From an uncultured Marinobacter sp. (GTDB lineage Bacteria > Pseudomonadota > Gammaproteobacteria > Pseudomonadales > Oleiphilaceae), in NCBI GenBank assembly GCA_913057975.1, contig CAJXOQ010000001.1, positions 1-64,000 of the forward strand: a stretch of DNA of 64,000 nt, in the 5' to 3' direction. The notes under the pieces are model-generated. The model worked only from the letters and a program-made list of their open reading frames with translations, was not told the origin of the DNA and searched no databases. Each line of letters begins with the position of its first letter. The first letter of the stretch is position 1. The position numbers and the translations under genes are program-made. Positions 44,252-53,882 of this stretch are shown here, one piece after another.

Positions 44252-45706
44252 CTACGGAGCGGTGACACTGTAGAGCAGAACCGCGTTTGACCATTGTGTC
44301 GTTACATACCAGGCCACGAAGGCGAGCCATCCCCACCCAGCAATCAATAGCGTTCCATCCCTTGCCAGTGGGACGTTGTCGTAGCGGCTATAGCTGGCCC
44401 TTACGAACCCGCAGATGGAGAGTCCTAGAAATACCCCCGCCACGACATCGGTAAACCAGTGAACGCCCAGGTAAAGCCGGCTTAGCGCACCAAGGACAAT
44501 GGGGATACTGAAAAGCAGATAGTAGCGCCAGCGCCTGATATGCCGGATTTCCCTGGCTATAAAGCTTGCCGCCAGGGTAGAGAGAACGGTGACGCCGGTT
44601 GCGTGGCCACTGGGGAAAGCACCCGAATCTGGAGGCCCGAGGACAACATCTGGCCTTGGTATGGCGGTCAGGGATTTGAAGCCCCAGACCAACACAGTCG
44701 TTAGCAGTGCTGCCCCTGCTACATGGATCGCAGCGGCATAGTAACCGCGAAAGAAAAGGGCCAGTGCGCTCAATGTAGCGGCTGCCAGAAGGACCGGTGG
44801 GTCCCCCAGAAGTGTCAGCAGGATCATTACCGGATCCAGCAAAGGGGTCCGCAGCTGAGAAAACCACCGCAGGGTCAGGTCATCAAAAGGCGCCAGCAGT
44901 TGGGTGGCGGTGGCCAATTGGCCCCATATCATAAACAGGGCGCCAGCTCCCAGTGCCAGCGACAAGGACGGTAGTGGGAACTCGCCAGCCTGCGCGGGTC
45001 GCTGGCTGGTATACAGGCGCCAAAAGCGGTGGGTCGAATCGTAGCGAGCCGTGACGCGCGCCAGCCACAGATAGAGCTGGCTGCCGTGTCCCAGGCCTAA
45101 TTGGAAGCGGAAAAGCAAGAGGTAAATCACCAGCAGTATTCCGGCACTGACTGCGATCACGGGGTAAAAGTGAGCGGGTGGTTGGAATTCGCTGGCCAGG
45201 GCGCTACCAACCAGGTACCCCGGCAATATATAGACTGGCGCCCAGGCCACAGCCGATGACAGGTTGAAGACCAGGAACCGTCGCCAGGGCATCAGGAACG
45301 CGCCGGCGATTAGCGGAATGATTGGTCGTATCGGGCCCACAAAACGTCCGACAACGACGCTCTTGCCGCCGTGGCGATGGAAAAAAGCCTCGCCTTTGCC
45401 GATGAAGCCCGGAAAGCGATTCAGTGGCCACAGTGCGTCCAGGCGCCCCTGGAACAGTCTGCCGAGGGCGAAGCTGATGCCGTCGCCGGCAACGGCTCCG
45501 GCCCCCGCCCAAAGCAGGACCTCGGCAACCGGTATGGCAACCTGGCCCGCCAGCACCGCCACGGCGAACAGAATAGCGACGCCGGGAATCAGGATGCCTG
45601 CCAGGGCAAGGGACTCGACGAATGCTGTGAGGAATAGCGCCGCTGACAGCCAGCCAGGGTTGGTTGCCAGCCAGTCGGTTAGTGACTGTAGCCACTCCGG
45701 CATCAT
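44252..45706 (-). CDS. DedA / PAP2-phosphatase membrane fusion protein
   Basis: A 484-aa polytopic protein. The first 200 residues are a DedA/SNARE-associated domain (FVESLALAGILIPGVAILFA, FHRHGGKSVVVGRFVGPIRPIIPLIAG), linked to undecaprenyl-phosphate or phosphatidylglycerol flipping. Residues 255-440 form a PAP2 lipid phosphatase with the three motifs KSLTAIPRPD, PSGHATG and SRLYLGVHWFTDVVAG. The fusion suggests recycling of a lipid phosphate (undecaprenyl-PP or similar) with membrane translocation, inferred from the two families. Its ATG overlaps the stop of the next gene by four bases. Confidence 0.88.
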   Translation of the reverse strand: MMPEWLQSLTDWLATNPGWLSAALFLTAFVESLALAGILIPGVAILFAVAVLAGQVAIPVAEVLLWAGAGAVAGDGISFALGRLFQGRLDALWPLNRFPGFIGKGEAFFHRHGGKSVVVGRFVGPIRPIIPLIAGAFLMPWRRFLVFNLSSAVAWAPVYILPGYLVGSALASEFQPPAHFYPVIAVSAGILLVIYLLLFRFQLGLGHGSQLYLWLARVTARYDSTHRFWRLYTSQRPAQAGEFPLPSLSLALGAGALFMIWGQLATATQLLAPFDDLTLRWFSQLRTPLLDPVMILLTLLGDPPVLLAAATLSALALFFRGYYAAAIHVAGAALLTTVLVWGFKSLTAIPRPDVVLGPPDSGAFPSGHATGVTVLSTLAASFIAREIRHIRRWRYYLLFSIPIVLGALSRLYLGVHWFTDVVAGVFLGLSICGFVRASYSRYDNVPLARDGTLLIAGWGWLAFVAWYVTTQWSNAVLLYSVTAP

Positions 45707-46701
45707 GATGGCCGAACGTCTCCCAGGCTGTACCAGACTGAATCGGCACCGCGTTTACGGGCTTCCTCCAATGCTTGCCTTACCCGCTTTCGCAGGTCCG
45801 CCGTGCGGATGTCAGTGCTGGCGCGGGTGGTGCAGCCAAGGCTGACAGTCACTTTTCCGGCTGGAGGCCAGTTTTGTTCCGCGATGGTCCGTCGAATTCG
45901 TTCGGCGATGACGCGTACGCCTTCCTCCGGGGTGAAGGGCAGGATCAGGAAAAACTCTCCGTCTTCAAGCGTGTAAAGGGTATCGCCTGCGCGGATAACG
46001 TCAAACAGGTGCTGGGTGAGATCCCGGAGCAGCCGTTGCATGCCGGCGTGGCCATGCAGGTCTTCGGCTTCTTCTGCGTAATCAATGGCCAGGGAAATCA
46101 CCGACAGGGAATGCGACATGGCAATGGCCCGAGAGATTTCCTTTTGCAGGGTTTCGTCCAGGAAGCGCGCGTTGTGGGCGCCGGTCACCGGGTCGGTTAT
46201 GGCCAGATCTTCCGCCGATTGCGCCATGTGGTCGTAGTGCCAGATATAAAGTGCGGCCACCGCGACCAACGCAAACACCCCCGAACTGATGGTTATGGCA
46301 TACATTGGGGGCGATGACAGGAGTAGAAAGAGTGCCAGGGCGACCAGCAACAACAGGGAAAGGATCAGCCCCTGGCGCAGCGGAAGGATCAGTAGATTCA
46401 GTACAACCAGGGGCATAACCCAATGACTGATTCCGGGCGGGTCAAGGGCAAACATGGCCGCCACCAACCCACTGTTTAGAGCTGTCAGGATGATGAGATG
46501 TCCAGGTGCCGACAACTGGCGGCGGCGACATAGGAAGGTATAGCCAGCGCCCGCGACCGTCAGCAAAGCCATTCCGGCAGCCAGGAAGAACAAATCATAA
46601 AATCCGTAACGAAGGTTCTGGAACGCCAGGCTTGCAATGAAAAGACTGGCGAACGCATAGCCGGCCAGGTGCGTAAAACTTCTCAGGCGGGTTTCGGTCA
46701 T
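45703..46701 (-). CDS. Membrane GGDEF-like protein with degenerate active site (EDGEF)
   Basis: A 332-aa protein. About six hydrophobic segments (residues 10-155) precede a GGDEF-type domain beginning DLAITDPVTGAHNARFLDE. The signature loop reads TLEDGEFFLILP, so GGDEF is EDGEF at residues 246-250, lacking both glycines that place the substrate. Cyclase activity is therefore doubtful; a c-di-GMP receptor or partner role is possible. It is coupled to the flanking genes by four-base overlaps at both ends. Confidence 0.85.
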   Translation of the reverse strand: MTETRLRSFTHLAGYAFASLFIASLAFQNLRYGFYDLFFLAAGMALLTVAGAGYTFLCRRRQLSAPGHLIILTALNSGLVAAMFALDPPGISHWVMPLVVLNLLILPLRQGLILSLLLLVALALFLLLSSPPMYAITISSGVFALVAVAALYIWHYDHMAQSAEDLAITDPVTGAHNARFLDETLQKEISRAIAMSHSLSVISLAIDYAEEAEDLHGHAGMQRLLRDLTQHLFDVIRAGDTLYTLEDGEFFLILPFTPEEGVRVIAERIRRTIAEQNWPPAGKVTVSLGCTTRASTDIRTADLRKRVRQALEEARKRGADSVWYSLGDVRPS

Positions 46702-47708
46702 AGTACCGGCCCTTCTGTTCTGGGTGGAGGCGATGTGTGTGTCCAGGTACTGTAGGACTGGGCACGGTCGCCCCCTTGTTGCTGGGCGCGCCGCAAAGCA
46801 TTGGCAGCAGATTGCTGCAAGCTGTCCGCATCATCGCCGATATTCAGGCCGGCGATTCCCGCACTGACCGTCAGATGTAATTGGTGGGAGGCAAGCAGGG
46901 TGCGTAGTCCCTTGCGGATCGTCTCCCCCAGTGATGCTGCTTCTGCTGTGGGGATGCCTGGCAGTATGATCAGGAACTGAAGGTCTGCGACCCGGTAGTA
47001 GGTGTCGAAATCCCGCAGTTGGGAGTGCAGGTAGCGGCCGATTCGTGGCAGTATGGAACGTATATCAGCATCCGGGTCGCTGTCGCTCAGGTGTGTATCC
47101 AGGCCGATCATGATCACCGACATATCAGTGCCTTCCCGTTCACTGCGCTGGATTTCCTTGTGTAGATCAGCCGTCAGGTATTCGCGGCTGGCAGCCTGGG
47201 TAAGCTCGTCGGTCCGACGCAGGGGCGCAAGTTGTCGCGATTTGTATTCCCGCAGGAAAACCAGCAGGCCGGAAAGCACAACGGTCAGCAGCAGTGCGCT
47301 AAGCATCTGGTGGCGTTCTGGCAAGCCGGCGGACCAATGGGTGGCAGACATCGCAAGAACGGCGCAGAGCGCGGTGATGGCCCCGGCCCAGGTAACGGGT
47401 AGCAGAGCAAAGCCGACCAGTGGTGCCACGTAAAGCCAATGGGTCAGGCTCCAGGGCCCTGTCCAGAGACTGGTGGCCAGGAGCGACAGCAGTGCAACAA
47501 ACAATAGACGGTGGATCGCTGGCCACGGTTGCCGAGAGCGTCCGGGGTGGAAGGTATTGCCGCTGAAGACCAGCGCCGCGGCGACAATGGCGGTGATGAC
47601 TGTCAGCGTTTCTCGTTGGATTACTGCAAACGCGGCAATGGCGATCAGGATCAGGAATCCAGTTCTCGACAGGCGGCTTAACAGGAATTTTTCGGCCATC
47701 TGAGCCAT
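46698..47708 (-). CDS. Membrane GGDEF-like protein with strongly degenerate active site (ADLQF)
   Basis: A 336-aa protein with about six hydrophobic segments (residues 15-152) and a C-terminal GGDEF-fold domain (LRRTDELTQAASREYLTADLHKEIQR). The signature loop is YRVADLQFLIILP: the position of GGDEF reads ADLQF at residues 241-245, without any catalytic acid. It is a likely non-enzymatic partner of the next gene's product. GAGGACGG precedes ATG 47708; an in-frame ATG nine bases inside is possible. Confidence 0.82.
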   Translation of the reverse strand: MAQMAEKFLLSRLSRTGFLILIAIAAFAVIQRETLTVITAIVAAALVFSGNTFHPGRSRQPWPAIHRLLFVALLSLLATSLWTGPWSLTHWLYVAPLVGFALLPVTWAGAITALCAVLAMSATHWSAGLPERHQMLSALLLTVVLSGLLVFLREYKSRQLAPLRRTDELTQAASREYLTADLHKEIQRSEREGTDMSVIMIGLDTHLSDSDPDADIRSILPRIGRYLHSQLRDFDTYYRVADLQFLIILPGIPTAEAASLGETIRKGLRTLLASHQLHLTVSAGIAGLNIGDDADSLQQSAANALRRAQQQGGDRAQSYSTWTHTSPPPRTEGPVL

Positions 47709-47887
47709 GGTATCCGTCCTCTCCCGGGCGTCCGTGTTTTAAAGCATACAGCAGGTTTTGTTCAATGACCCGCGGAATAAAGTGTGTCAGGCCGGTATAA
47801 TAATCGCTTGGGATGCGTACTTGAAACGGGAAAGGTAAAGTTAGGCCCTGATTCGTACTATCGATTTTAAACGTGAAAGGTATTTGG

Positions 47888-49144
47888 ATGGATATTGCAG
47901 CTTATATGGCGGAGGTTGGACAGCAGGCCCGGCAGGCCGCAAGGGCGGTGGCCCGTTCCACAACGGCTGTTCGCAACCAGGCGTTGCAGGCAACAGCCGA
48001 GGCTCTGGACGCTGCGCGCGATGAGCTTGCCGCAGCCAATGCCAGGGACCTGGAGGGTGGCCGTGCCAACGGTCTGGAAGCAGCGATGCTGGACCGGCTG
48101 GAGCTGACCCCGGCGCGCATCGATGCAATGATTGAAGGGCTGCGCCAGGTGGCCTCGTTGCCGGATCCGATTGGCGAAATTACCGATATGACGTATCGAC
48201 CCTCCGGAATACAGGTTGGTCGCATGCGTGTGCCGTTGGGTGTTATCGGTATTATCTACGAATCCCGGCCCAACGTGACCGTAGAGGCTGCCAGTCTGTG
48301 CCTGAAGTCCGGAAACGCCACCATATTGCGCGGGGGTTCCGAGGCCATTCATTCCAATCAGGCCATCGCAGCCTGCCTGGCAAAGGGGTTGAAGGAATCA
48401 GGTCTGCCAGAAAGTGCCGTACAGGTTGTGAAAACCACCGACAGGGCCGCTGTCGGCGAACTGATTACCATGCCCCGGTTTGTGGATGTGATTGTCCCAA
48501 GGGGTGGTAAAGGTCTGATCGAGCGCATCAGCCGTGATGCGCGCGTACCTGTGATCAAGCACCTCGATGGTATCTGTCACGTGTATATCGACAGCCATGC
48601 TGATCCCGAAAAAGCCCTGAGCATAGCGGTGAACTCCAAGACCCAGCGGTACGGCACCTGCAATACCATGGAGACACTGCTGGTGGACCAGGAAATCGCG
48701 GCTGATATTCTGCCGTTGCTGGCGGACGCCTTCCGGGACAAAGGTGTGGAGCTCAGAGGCTGCCCGCAGACAATGGACATTCTCCCTGATGTTGTTCGTG
48801 CCACCGAGGACGACTGGGGCACGGAATACCTGGCCCCGGTGCTTGCAGTAAAGGTGATCGATGGGCTTGATGGCGCGATTGAACACATCAATCGTTATAG
48901 TTCTCAGCATACAGACAGCATTGTCACGGAAAACTATACCCGGGCCCGCCGATTCCTGACGGAAGTGGATTCCAGCTCCGTCATGGTCAATGCTTCGACC
49001 CGTTTTGCGGACGGTTTCGAGTATGGCCTCGGTGCGGAAATCGGCATCTCCACAGACAAGATTCACGCCCGTGGGCCGGTTGGCCTTGAAGGTCTGACAT
49101 CACAGAAATACGTGGTGTTTGGCGACGGTCACATCCGGACCTGA
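47888..49144 (+). CDS. proA: Glutamate-5-semialdehyde dehydrogenase (gamma-glutamyl phosphate reductase)
   Basis: A 418-aa NADPH enzyme that reduces gamma-glutamyl phosphate to glutamate semialdehyde in proline synthesis. [33 protein letters not shown] and the catalytic Cys in [14 protein letters not shown] are the family marks; [17 protein letters not shown] and [23 protein letters not shown] ending complete it. ATG 47888 follows an AAAGG; a GTG 15 bases upstream is less likely. It starts the proA-nadD-rsfS-rlmH-mrdA run. Confidence 0.96.
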   Translation: MDIAAYMAEVGQQARQAARAVARSTTAVRNQALQATAEALDAARDELAAANARDLEGGRANGLEAAMLDRLELTPARIDAMIEGLRQVASLPDPIGEITDMTYRPSGIQVGRMRVPLGVIGIIYESRPNVTVEAASLCLKSGNATILRGGSEAIHSNQAIAACLAKGLKESGLPESAVQVVKTTDRAAVGELITMPRFVDVIVPRGGKGLIERISRDARVPVIKHLDGICHVYIDSHADPEKALSIAVNSKTQRYGTCNTMETLLVDQEIAADILPLLADAFRDKGVELRGCPQTMDILPDVVRATEDDWGTEYLAPVLAVKVIDGLDGAIEHINRYSSQHTDSIVTENYTRARRFLTEVDSSSVMVNASTRFADGFEYGLGAEIGISTDKIHARGPVGLEGLTSQKYVVFGDGHIRT

Positions 49145-49150
49145 TTGCGC

Positions 49151-49783
49151 ATGCATGTGATCTATGGTGGCACCTTCGACCCGATACATCACGGCCACCT
49201 GCGGCTTGCAGTCGAGCTAAGGGAGCGGTTGGGGGTGGCGAAAGTGGCTTTGATGCCCTGTCACGTGCCTCCTCACCGTGATGTGCCGGGTGCTACGAGC
49301 GCACAGCGTCTGGCCTTGCTGGAACTGGCCATTGCTGGCGAGCCCGGGCTGACTCTGGATGACCGCGAGTTGGGGCGGGAAGGCGCGTCCTACACCGCGG
49401 AGACGTTGACGCAACTGAGGGCGGAGATCGGCCCCGACGAGCCGCTCGCCATGGTCCTGGGTACGGATTCCTTCGCCGGTTTCGACCGTTGGCAGGAGTG
49501 GGAGCGGATTCCCGAACTGGCACACATTGTCGTCGTGCAACGGCCGGGACCGGGGCTGGCACCGGACGGTGTACCGGCGCGATTGTTGAGCCAACGGTCA
49601 GTCGAGCGGGTAGAGGCCTTGTTCCGCGCGCCTTGTGGCCACATTTTGCAACTCGACCCGCCGTTGCTTGATATCTCTGCGACCGGTATTCGCGATCGGA
49701 TTCTTTCCGGCCACTCTCCCCGTTATCTGCTGCCCGACCCGGTGTGGCGGGAAATTCAGCGCCAGAGACTATACGGCGCATGA
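49151..49783 (+). CDS. nadD: Nicotinate-nucleotide adenylyltransferase
   Basis: A 210-aa enzyme that adenylates nicotinate mononucleotide in NAD synthesis. [19 protein letters not shown] carries the nucleotidyltransferase (H/T)xGH signature, and [24 protein letters not shown] the second ATP-binding motif. Start is ATG 49151, after proA by 6 bp; the TTG at 49145 is possible. Followed by rsfS with an 88-bp gap. Confidence 0.94.
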   Translation: MHVIYGGTFDPIHHGHLRLAVELRERLGVAKVALMPCHVPPHRDVPGATSAQRLALLELAIAGEPGLTLDDRELGREGASYTAETLTQLRAEIGPDEPLAMVLGTDSFAGFDRWQEWERIPELAHIVVVQRPGPGLAPDGVPARLLSQRSVERVEALFRAPCGHILQLDPPLLDISATGIRDRILSGHSPRYLLPDPVWREIQRQRLYGA

Positions 49784-49871
49784 CCGGACGGGAACTTTTA
49801 GTGCTACAATCCCGTCTGAATATGACTTTTCGGGTGGCCGCCTTCGCCGCTGCCCGTCCAACAGGGTGATT

Positions 49872-50222
49872 ATGCAGGCAGAGCAACTGAAAGAACTGGT
49901 CGTGGGTGCGCTTGAGGACGTCAAAGCGCAGGACGTAAGCATCATTGATGTCAGGGGGAGAACCAGCGTAACGGACTACATGGTCCTTGCGTGTGGTACC
50001 TCCAATCGGCATGTGAAATCTCTGGCGGACTCGGTGTTGTCCGAAGCGAAGGAGCAGGGGGTTCGTGCCAGCAATGTGGAAGGCGCCAATGCGAGTGACT
50101 GGATTCTGGTTGATCTCGGTGACGTGGTGGTTCACGTCATGATGCCGGCAACCCGCGAGTTCTATGACCTGGAACGCCTCTGGCGTGATGCTCCCGATCT
50201 GGGTGTTGCGGGTAGCGAATAA
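49872..50222 (+). CDS. rsfS: Ribosomal silencing factor RsfS
   Basis: A 116-aa protein that binds ribosomal protein L14 and blocks subunit joining in slow growth. [30 protein letters not shown] and [35 protein letters not shown] are the family core. AGGGTGA precedes ATG 49872; a longer in-frame start would be out of register with the family. It sits between nadD and rlmH as in most gammaproteobacteria. Confidence 0.95.
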   Translation: MQAEQLKELVVGALEDVKAQDVSIIDVRGRTSVTDYMVLACGTSNRHVKSLADSVLSEAKEQGVRASNVEGANASDWILVDLGDVVVHVMMPATREFYDLERLWRDAPDLGVAGSE

Positions 50223-50224
50223 TC

Positions 50225-50695
50225 ATGCGGTTACGCCTGGTCTGTGTAGGGCAGAAAATGCCCGAGTGGGTCAACCAGGGGTATAACGAGTATGCCCGCC
50301 GGATGCCGCCGGAGTTGTCTCTTGATCTGGTGGAAATTCCCCTGGCCCATCGTGGCAAGAATCCGGATATCCCCAGGCTGATGCAGCGAGAGGGGGACGC
50401 AATCCTGTCGACGCTGGGCCCCCGTGACCGGGTGATTGCACTGGAAGTTGGCGGACGCAACTGGTCCACTGAAAAATTGGCTGGCCAGCTTGAAAGCTGG
50501 CAGTTGGATGGTCGCGACGTCAGTTTTCTTGTCGGAGGCCCGGACGGTCTTGCTGACGCCTGCCGGGACAGGGCCGATCAGTTGTGGTCGCTGTCGGCGC
50601 TGACCCTGCCGCATCCGTTAGTGCGCATCCTGCTTGCCGAGCAGCTCTATCGCGCCTGGTCCGTCACCCGTAATCATCCTTATCACCGGGCCTAG
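50225..50695 (+). CDS. rlmH: 23S rRNA (pseudouridine-1915 N3) methyltransferase RlmH
   Basis: A 156-aa SPOUT-fold methyltransferase acting on pseudouridine 1915 in 23S rRNA helix 69. [41 protein letters not shown] and the knot end [30 protein letters not shown] identify it. It starts two bases after rsfS and ends 14 bp before mrdA. Confidence 0.97.
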   Translation: MRLRLVCVGQKMPEWVNQGYNEYARRMPPELSLDLVEIPLAHRGKNPDIPRLMQREGDAILSTLGPRDRVIALEVGGRNWSTEKLAGQLESWQLDGRDVSFLVGGPDGLADACRDRADQLWSLSALTLPHPLVRILLAEQLYRAWSVTRNHPYHRA

Positions 50696-50709
50696 GAAGC
50701 CAAGCCAAT

Positions 50710-52602
50710 ATGCCCTGGGGAGAGTTCAAAGACATCGCTGCCGAACGGCGTCTGTTTCAGCGTCGTGCCTTTGTCATGCTGTTGCTGGTCTTTGTATTGC
50801 TAGGCGTGTTGATCGCCCGGATGTACCAACTGCAGGTCGTGGAACACGACATCTACACCACGCTTTCCGACAAAAACCGTGTTCAGGTTCAGTCCGTGGC
50901 GCCTCCCCGGGGGCTGGTCTATGACCGCAACGATGTCCTGCTTGCTGAGAACCGCCCGGTCTTTAGCGTGACGCTGGTGCCCGAGCGTGTTGATGACATG
51001 GATCAGACCCTGGCAAAACTCCAGGGCATGCTGAGTATTTCCGAGGAAGACATGGAACGGTTCCAGCGTCGGCTGCTTGAGCCTCGTCGTCCGTTCCAGG
51101 AGTTGCCCCTTCGCTACGACCTGAACGAGCAGGAGATCGCGCGCCTTGCGGTTCATCGCCATGAGTTGCCCGGTGTCGAGGTGTCCGCGGAACTGGTTCG
51201 GTACTACCCACACAGTACGCTGACTGCCCACGCCCTTGGTTACGTGGGGCGTATCAACCGACAGGAACTGCAGCGAATTGATCCGGTGAACTACGCGGGC
51301 ACCAACTACATTGGCAAATCCGGGGTGGAGCGTTTCTACGAGAAGCTCCTGCACGGGCAAGTCGGCTATCAGCATGTAGAAACCAATGCGCGGGGCCGAA
51401 CTCTGCGTGTGCTTGAGCGCGAAAACCCGGTGGCAGGTGAAGATATACAGCTACATTTAGATCTGCGGCTCCAGCGGCTGGCTCACAAGCTGCTGGATGG
51501 CCGACGTGGTGCCATTATTGCTATTGAGCCCTCCACTGGGGGCATTCTGGCACTGGCGAGCGTTCCGGGCTTTGACGCCAATCTATTTGTAACCGGCATC
51601 GGCGTGGAGGCCTATCGATCACTCAGCCAGAGTCCCGATAAGCCCTTGTTCAACCGGGCTTTGCGCGGGCAGTACTCTCCGGCGTCGACGCTTAAACCTA
51701 TGCTGGCCATCGCGGCACTCGACAGCAATGCCACCACCCGTGACAGGACGATCTGGGACCCGGGTTATTACCAGTTGAAATCTGGCGGACGCCGCTGGCG
51801 GGACTGGAAACGGGGTGGTCACGGGTGGGTCGACCTGAAGTCAGCAGTGGCTCAATCCTGTGATATTTACTTCTACGAAGTCGCAGTCGACATGGGGGTA
51901 GATACCATGCACCGATACTTGTCCGACTTCGGCTTTGGTGAGGATGCCACGCTGGACGTTGCCGGGGCGCTGAGCGGTTTGCTGCCGTCCAGTGATTGGA
52001 AACGCGCTATCCATAATGAGCCCTGGTATCCGGGAGACTCGGTAAACCTCGGTATTGGTCAAGGGTTCATGCTGGCGACGCCACTGCAATTGGCAACTGC
52101 TACGTCGGTGATCGCGAACCGTGGAAACTGGGCCGAGCCAAGGCTATTGAGAGATGTAAAGGGTGACCATTCGGTTGAGGAAGTGTTGCCCACCGGTACC
52201 CATCAATCGATTGAACTTGAGAACCCGGACGACTGGGAGTTTGTTGTAGAGACCATGGCTGAGGTCATGCATGGTAGCCGGGGGACGGCCCGGCGGGCGG
52301 CGCGCGGTGCAACGTATCGAATGGCCGGCAAAAGTGGTACCTCCCAGGTATTTAGCCTGGCGGAAGATGAAGAGTACGACGAAGAGGAGATCCGTGAGCG
52401 ATTACGGGATCATGCTCTGTTTGTTGGCTTTGCACCGGTAGAGGACCCTCAGATTGCCGTCGCTGTTATTGTAGAAAACGGTGGAGGCGGTAGCGGAACG
52501 GCTGCGCCTGTCGCTCGGGCGATGTTTGACGCCTGGTTGTTGGATTTCTCCGCACAAGGCGATGAGCTCGTTGTGGGTTCGTCCGGGGAGAGGGACAACT
52601 GA
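50710..52602 (+). CDS. mrdA: Penicillin-binding protein 2 (elongasome transpeptidase)
   Basis: A 630-aa inner-membrane class B PBP that crosslinks peptidoglycan for side-wall growth. One membrane helix near residues 21-37, a dimerisation domain, then the transpeptidase: SxxK as Ser326-Thr-Leu-Lys329, SxN as SCD in AQSCDIYFYE, and KSGTSQ. Arg/Gly-rich loop before KSG is typical. It shares one base with rodA (TGATG), its glycosyltransferase partner. Confidence 0.97.
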   Translation: MPWGEFKDIAAERRLFQRRAFVMLLLVFVLLGVLIARMYQLQVVEHDIYTTLSDKNRVQVQSVAPPRGLVYDRNDVLLAENRPVFSVTLVPERVDDMDQTLAKLQGMLSISEEDMERFQRRLLEPRRPFQELPLRYDLNEQEIARLAVHRHELPGVEVSAELVRYYPHSTLTAHALGYVGRINRQELQRIDPVNYAGTNYIGKSGVERFYEKLLHGQVGYQHVETNARGRTLRVLERENPVAGEDIQLHLDLRLQRLAHKLLDGRRGAIIAIEPSTGGILALASVPGFDANLFVTGIGVEAYRSLSQSPDKPLFNRALRGQYSPASTLKPMLAIAALDSNATTRDRTIWDPGYYQLKSGGRRWRDWKRGGHGWVDLKSAVAQSCDIYFYEVAVDMGVDTMHRYLSDFGFGEDATLDVAGALSGLLPSSDWKRAIHNEPWYPGDSVNLGIGQGFMLATPLQLATATSVIANRGNWAEPRLLRDVKGDHSVEEVLPTGTHQSIELENPDDWEFVVETMAEVMHGSRGTARRAARGATYRMAGKSGTSQVFSLAEDEEYDEEEIRERLRDHALFVGFAPVEDPQIAVAVIVENGGGGSGTAAPVARAMFDAWLLDFSAQGDELVVGSSGERDN

Positions 52603-53744
52603 TGTCAGCGGGAAGCCTGTTTAACCAATCTGTGCGTCACCCGTTGTCTAGCCCGAGGGGGATCTGGTCGGCGTTGCATATTGACCCGATATTGTTGGTC
52701 TTGTTGCTGACCCTAATTGCGGGTGGGCTGTTTGTTTTGTACAGCGGGGCCGACCGCAACCTGGAAGTCGTCAAAGCGCAGGGTATCCGGATGGGGGTGG
52801 CCCTGGTGGTGATGTTCGTGTTCGCCCAGCTTGACCCGGCTGTGTTCCGGCGTTGGTCGCCCTGGCTGTTCTTGGCCGGGATTGTGGGATTGGCGGCGGT
52901 CTTGCTGGTTGGCGTTGGTGCCAAGGGCGCACAGCGTTGGCTGGCCATTCCAGGGTTGCCCCGCTTCCAGCCTTCGGAGCTGATGAAGCTGGTAGTGCCG
53001 ATGATGGCCGCCTGGTACCTTTCGCGCCACTACCTGCCCCCCAGGGTTCGCCATGTGGCGGTGGCGTTGCTCATTGTGTTGGCGCCCATGGCGATGATCA
53101 TACTGCAGCCGGACCTCGGGACCTCGTTGCTGGTAGGAGCTGCCGGGATTTTCGTCGTGTTTTTTGCCGGCATGGGGTGGCGCCTGATCGGCGCCTTTCT
53201 GGCCATGGTATCAGTGGCGGCGCCACTGATGTGGTTCTTCGTTATGCGTGAGTATCAGAAGCAGCGCGTACTGACCTTGCTGGATCCGCAGAGCGATCCG
53301 CTTGGCGCCGGCTGGAATATTATCCAGTCCAAGACCGCTATCGGTTCGGGGGGCATGGATGGCAAGGGGTGGCTCCAGGGCACACAGTCCCATCTTGAAT
53401 TTCTTCCTGAGAGCCATACCGATTTCATCGTTGCCGTGCTGGCGGAGGAATTTGGCTTTGTGGGCATGCTTATTCTTCTGGTGCTCTACCTCCTGATTGT
53501 TCTGCGGTGCCTGTACATTGCATCGACGGCACAGGATTCGTTCAGCCGGCTGCTGGCGGGCGCGCTGACAATGACGTTTTTTATCTACGTCTTCGTCAAT
53601 GTGGGTATGGTCAGTGGTCTTTTGCCGGTAGTGGGTGTGCCGCTGCCGCTGGTCAGCTATGGCGGAACGTCAGGGGTAACGCTGATGGCGGCGTTTGGGG
53701 TGTTGATGTCGGTCCATACCCATAGGCGGATGATCAGTGCGTGA
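52602..53744 (+). CDS. rodA: Rod-shape-determining SEDS glycosyltransferase RodA
   Basis: A 380-aa polytopic membrane protein that polymerises lipid II with PBP2. The conserved SEDS segments KGAQRWLAIPGLPRFQPSELMKL, LQPDLGTSLL, GSGGMDGKGWLQGTQSHLEFLPESHTDFI and LPVVGVPLPLVSYGGTSGVTLMAAFG are present, including the catalytic Asp in PESHTDFI. Normal length. It is translationally coupled to mrdA. Confidence 0.97.
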   Translation: MSAGSLFNQSVRHPLSSPRGIWSALHIDPILLVLLLTLIAGGLFVLYSGADRNLEVVKAQGIRMGVALVVMFVFAQLDPAVFRRWSPWLFLAGIVGLAAVLLVGVGAKGAQRWLAIPGLPRFQPSELMKLVVPMMAAWYLSRHYLPPRVRHVAVALLIVLAPMAMIILQPDLGTSLLVGAAGIFVVFFAGMGWRLIGAFLAMVSVAAPLMWFFVMREYQKQRVLTLLDPQSDPLGAGWNIIQSKTAIGSGGMDGKGWLQGTQSHLEFLPESHTDFIVAVLAEEFGFVGMLILLVLYLLIVLRCLYIASTAQDSFSRLLAGALTMTFFIYVFVNVGMVSGLLPVVGVPLPLVSYGGTSGVTLMAAFGVLMSVHTHRRMISA

Positions 53745-53882
53745 TGACCGGGCGCCGACCATGGACGGGGAGTAATGGTTGCGGGGCCCGCGGCCATGGT
53801 AATCTTGGCCGCGATGACGGGCCGCAGCTGTGGTGACGTTGTACTGAAAAAGTTCTCGAGTCGAAGCCAGTCAAGGGGATTC

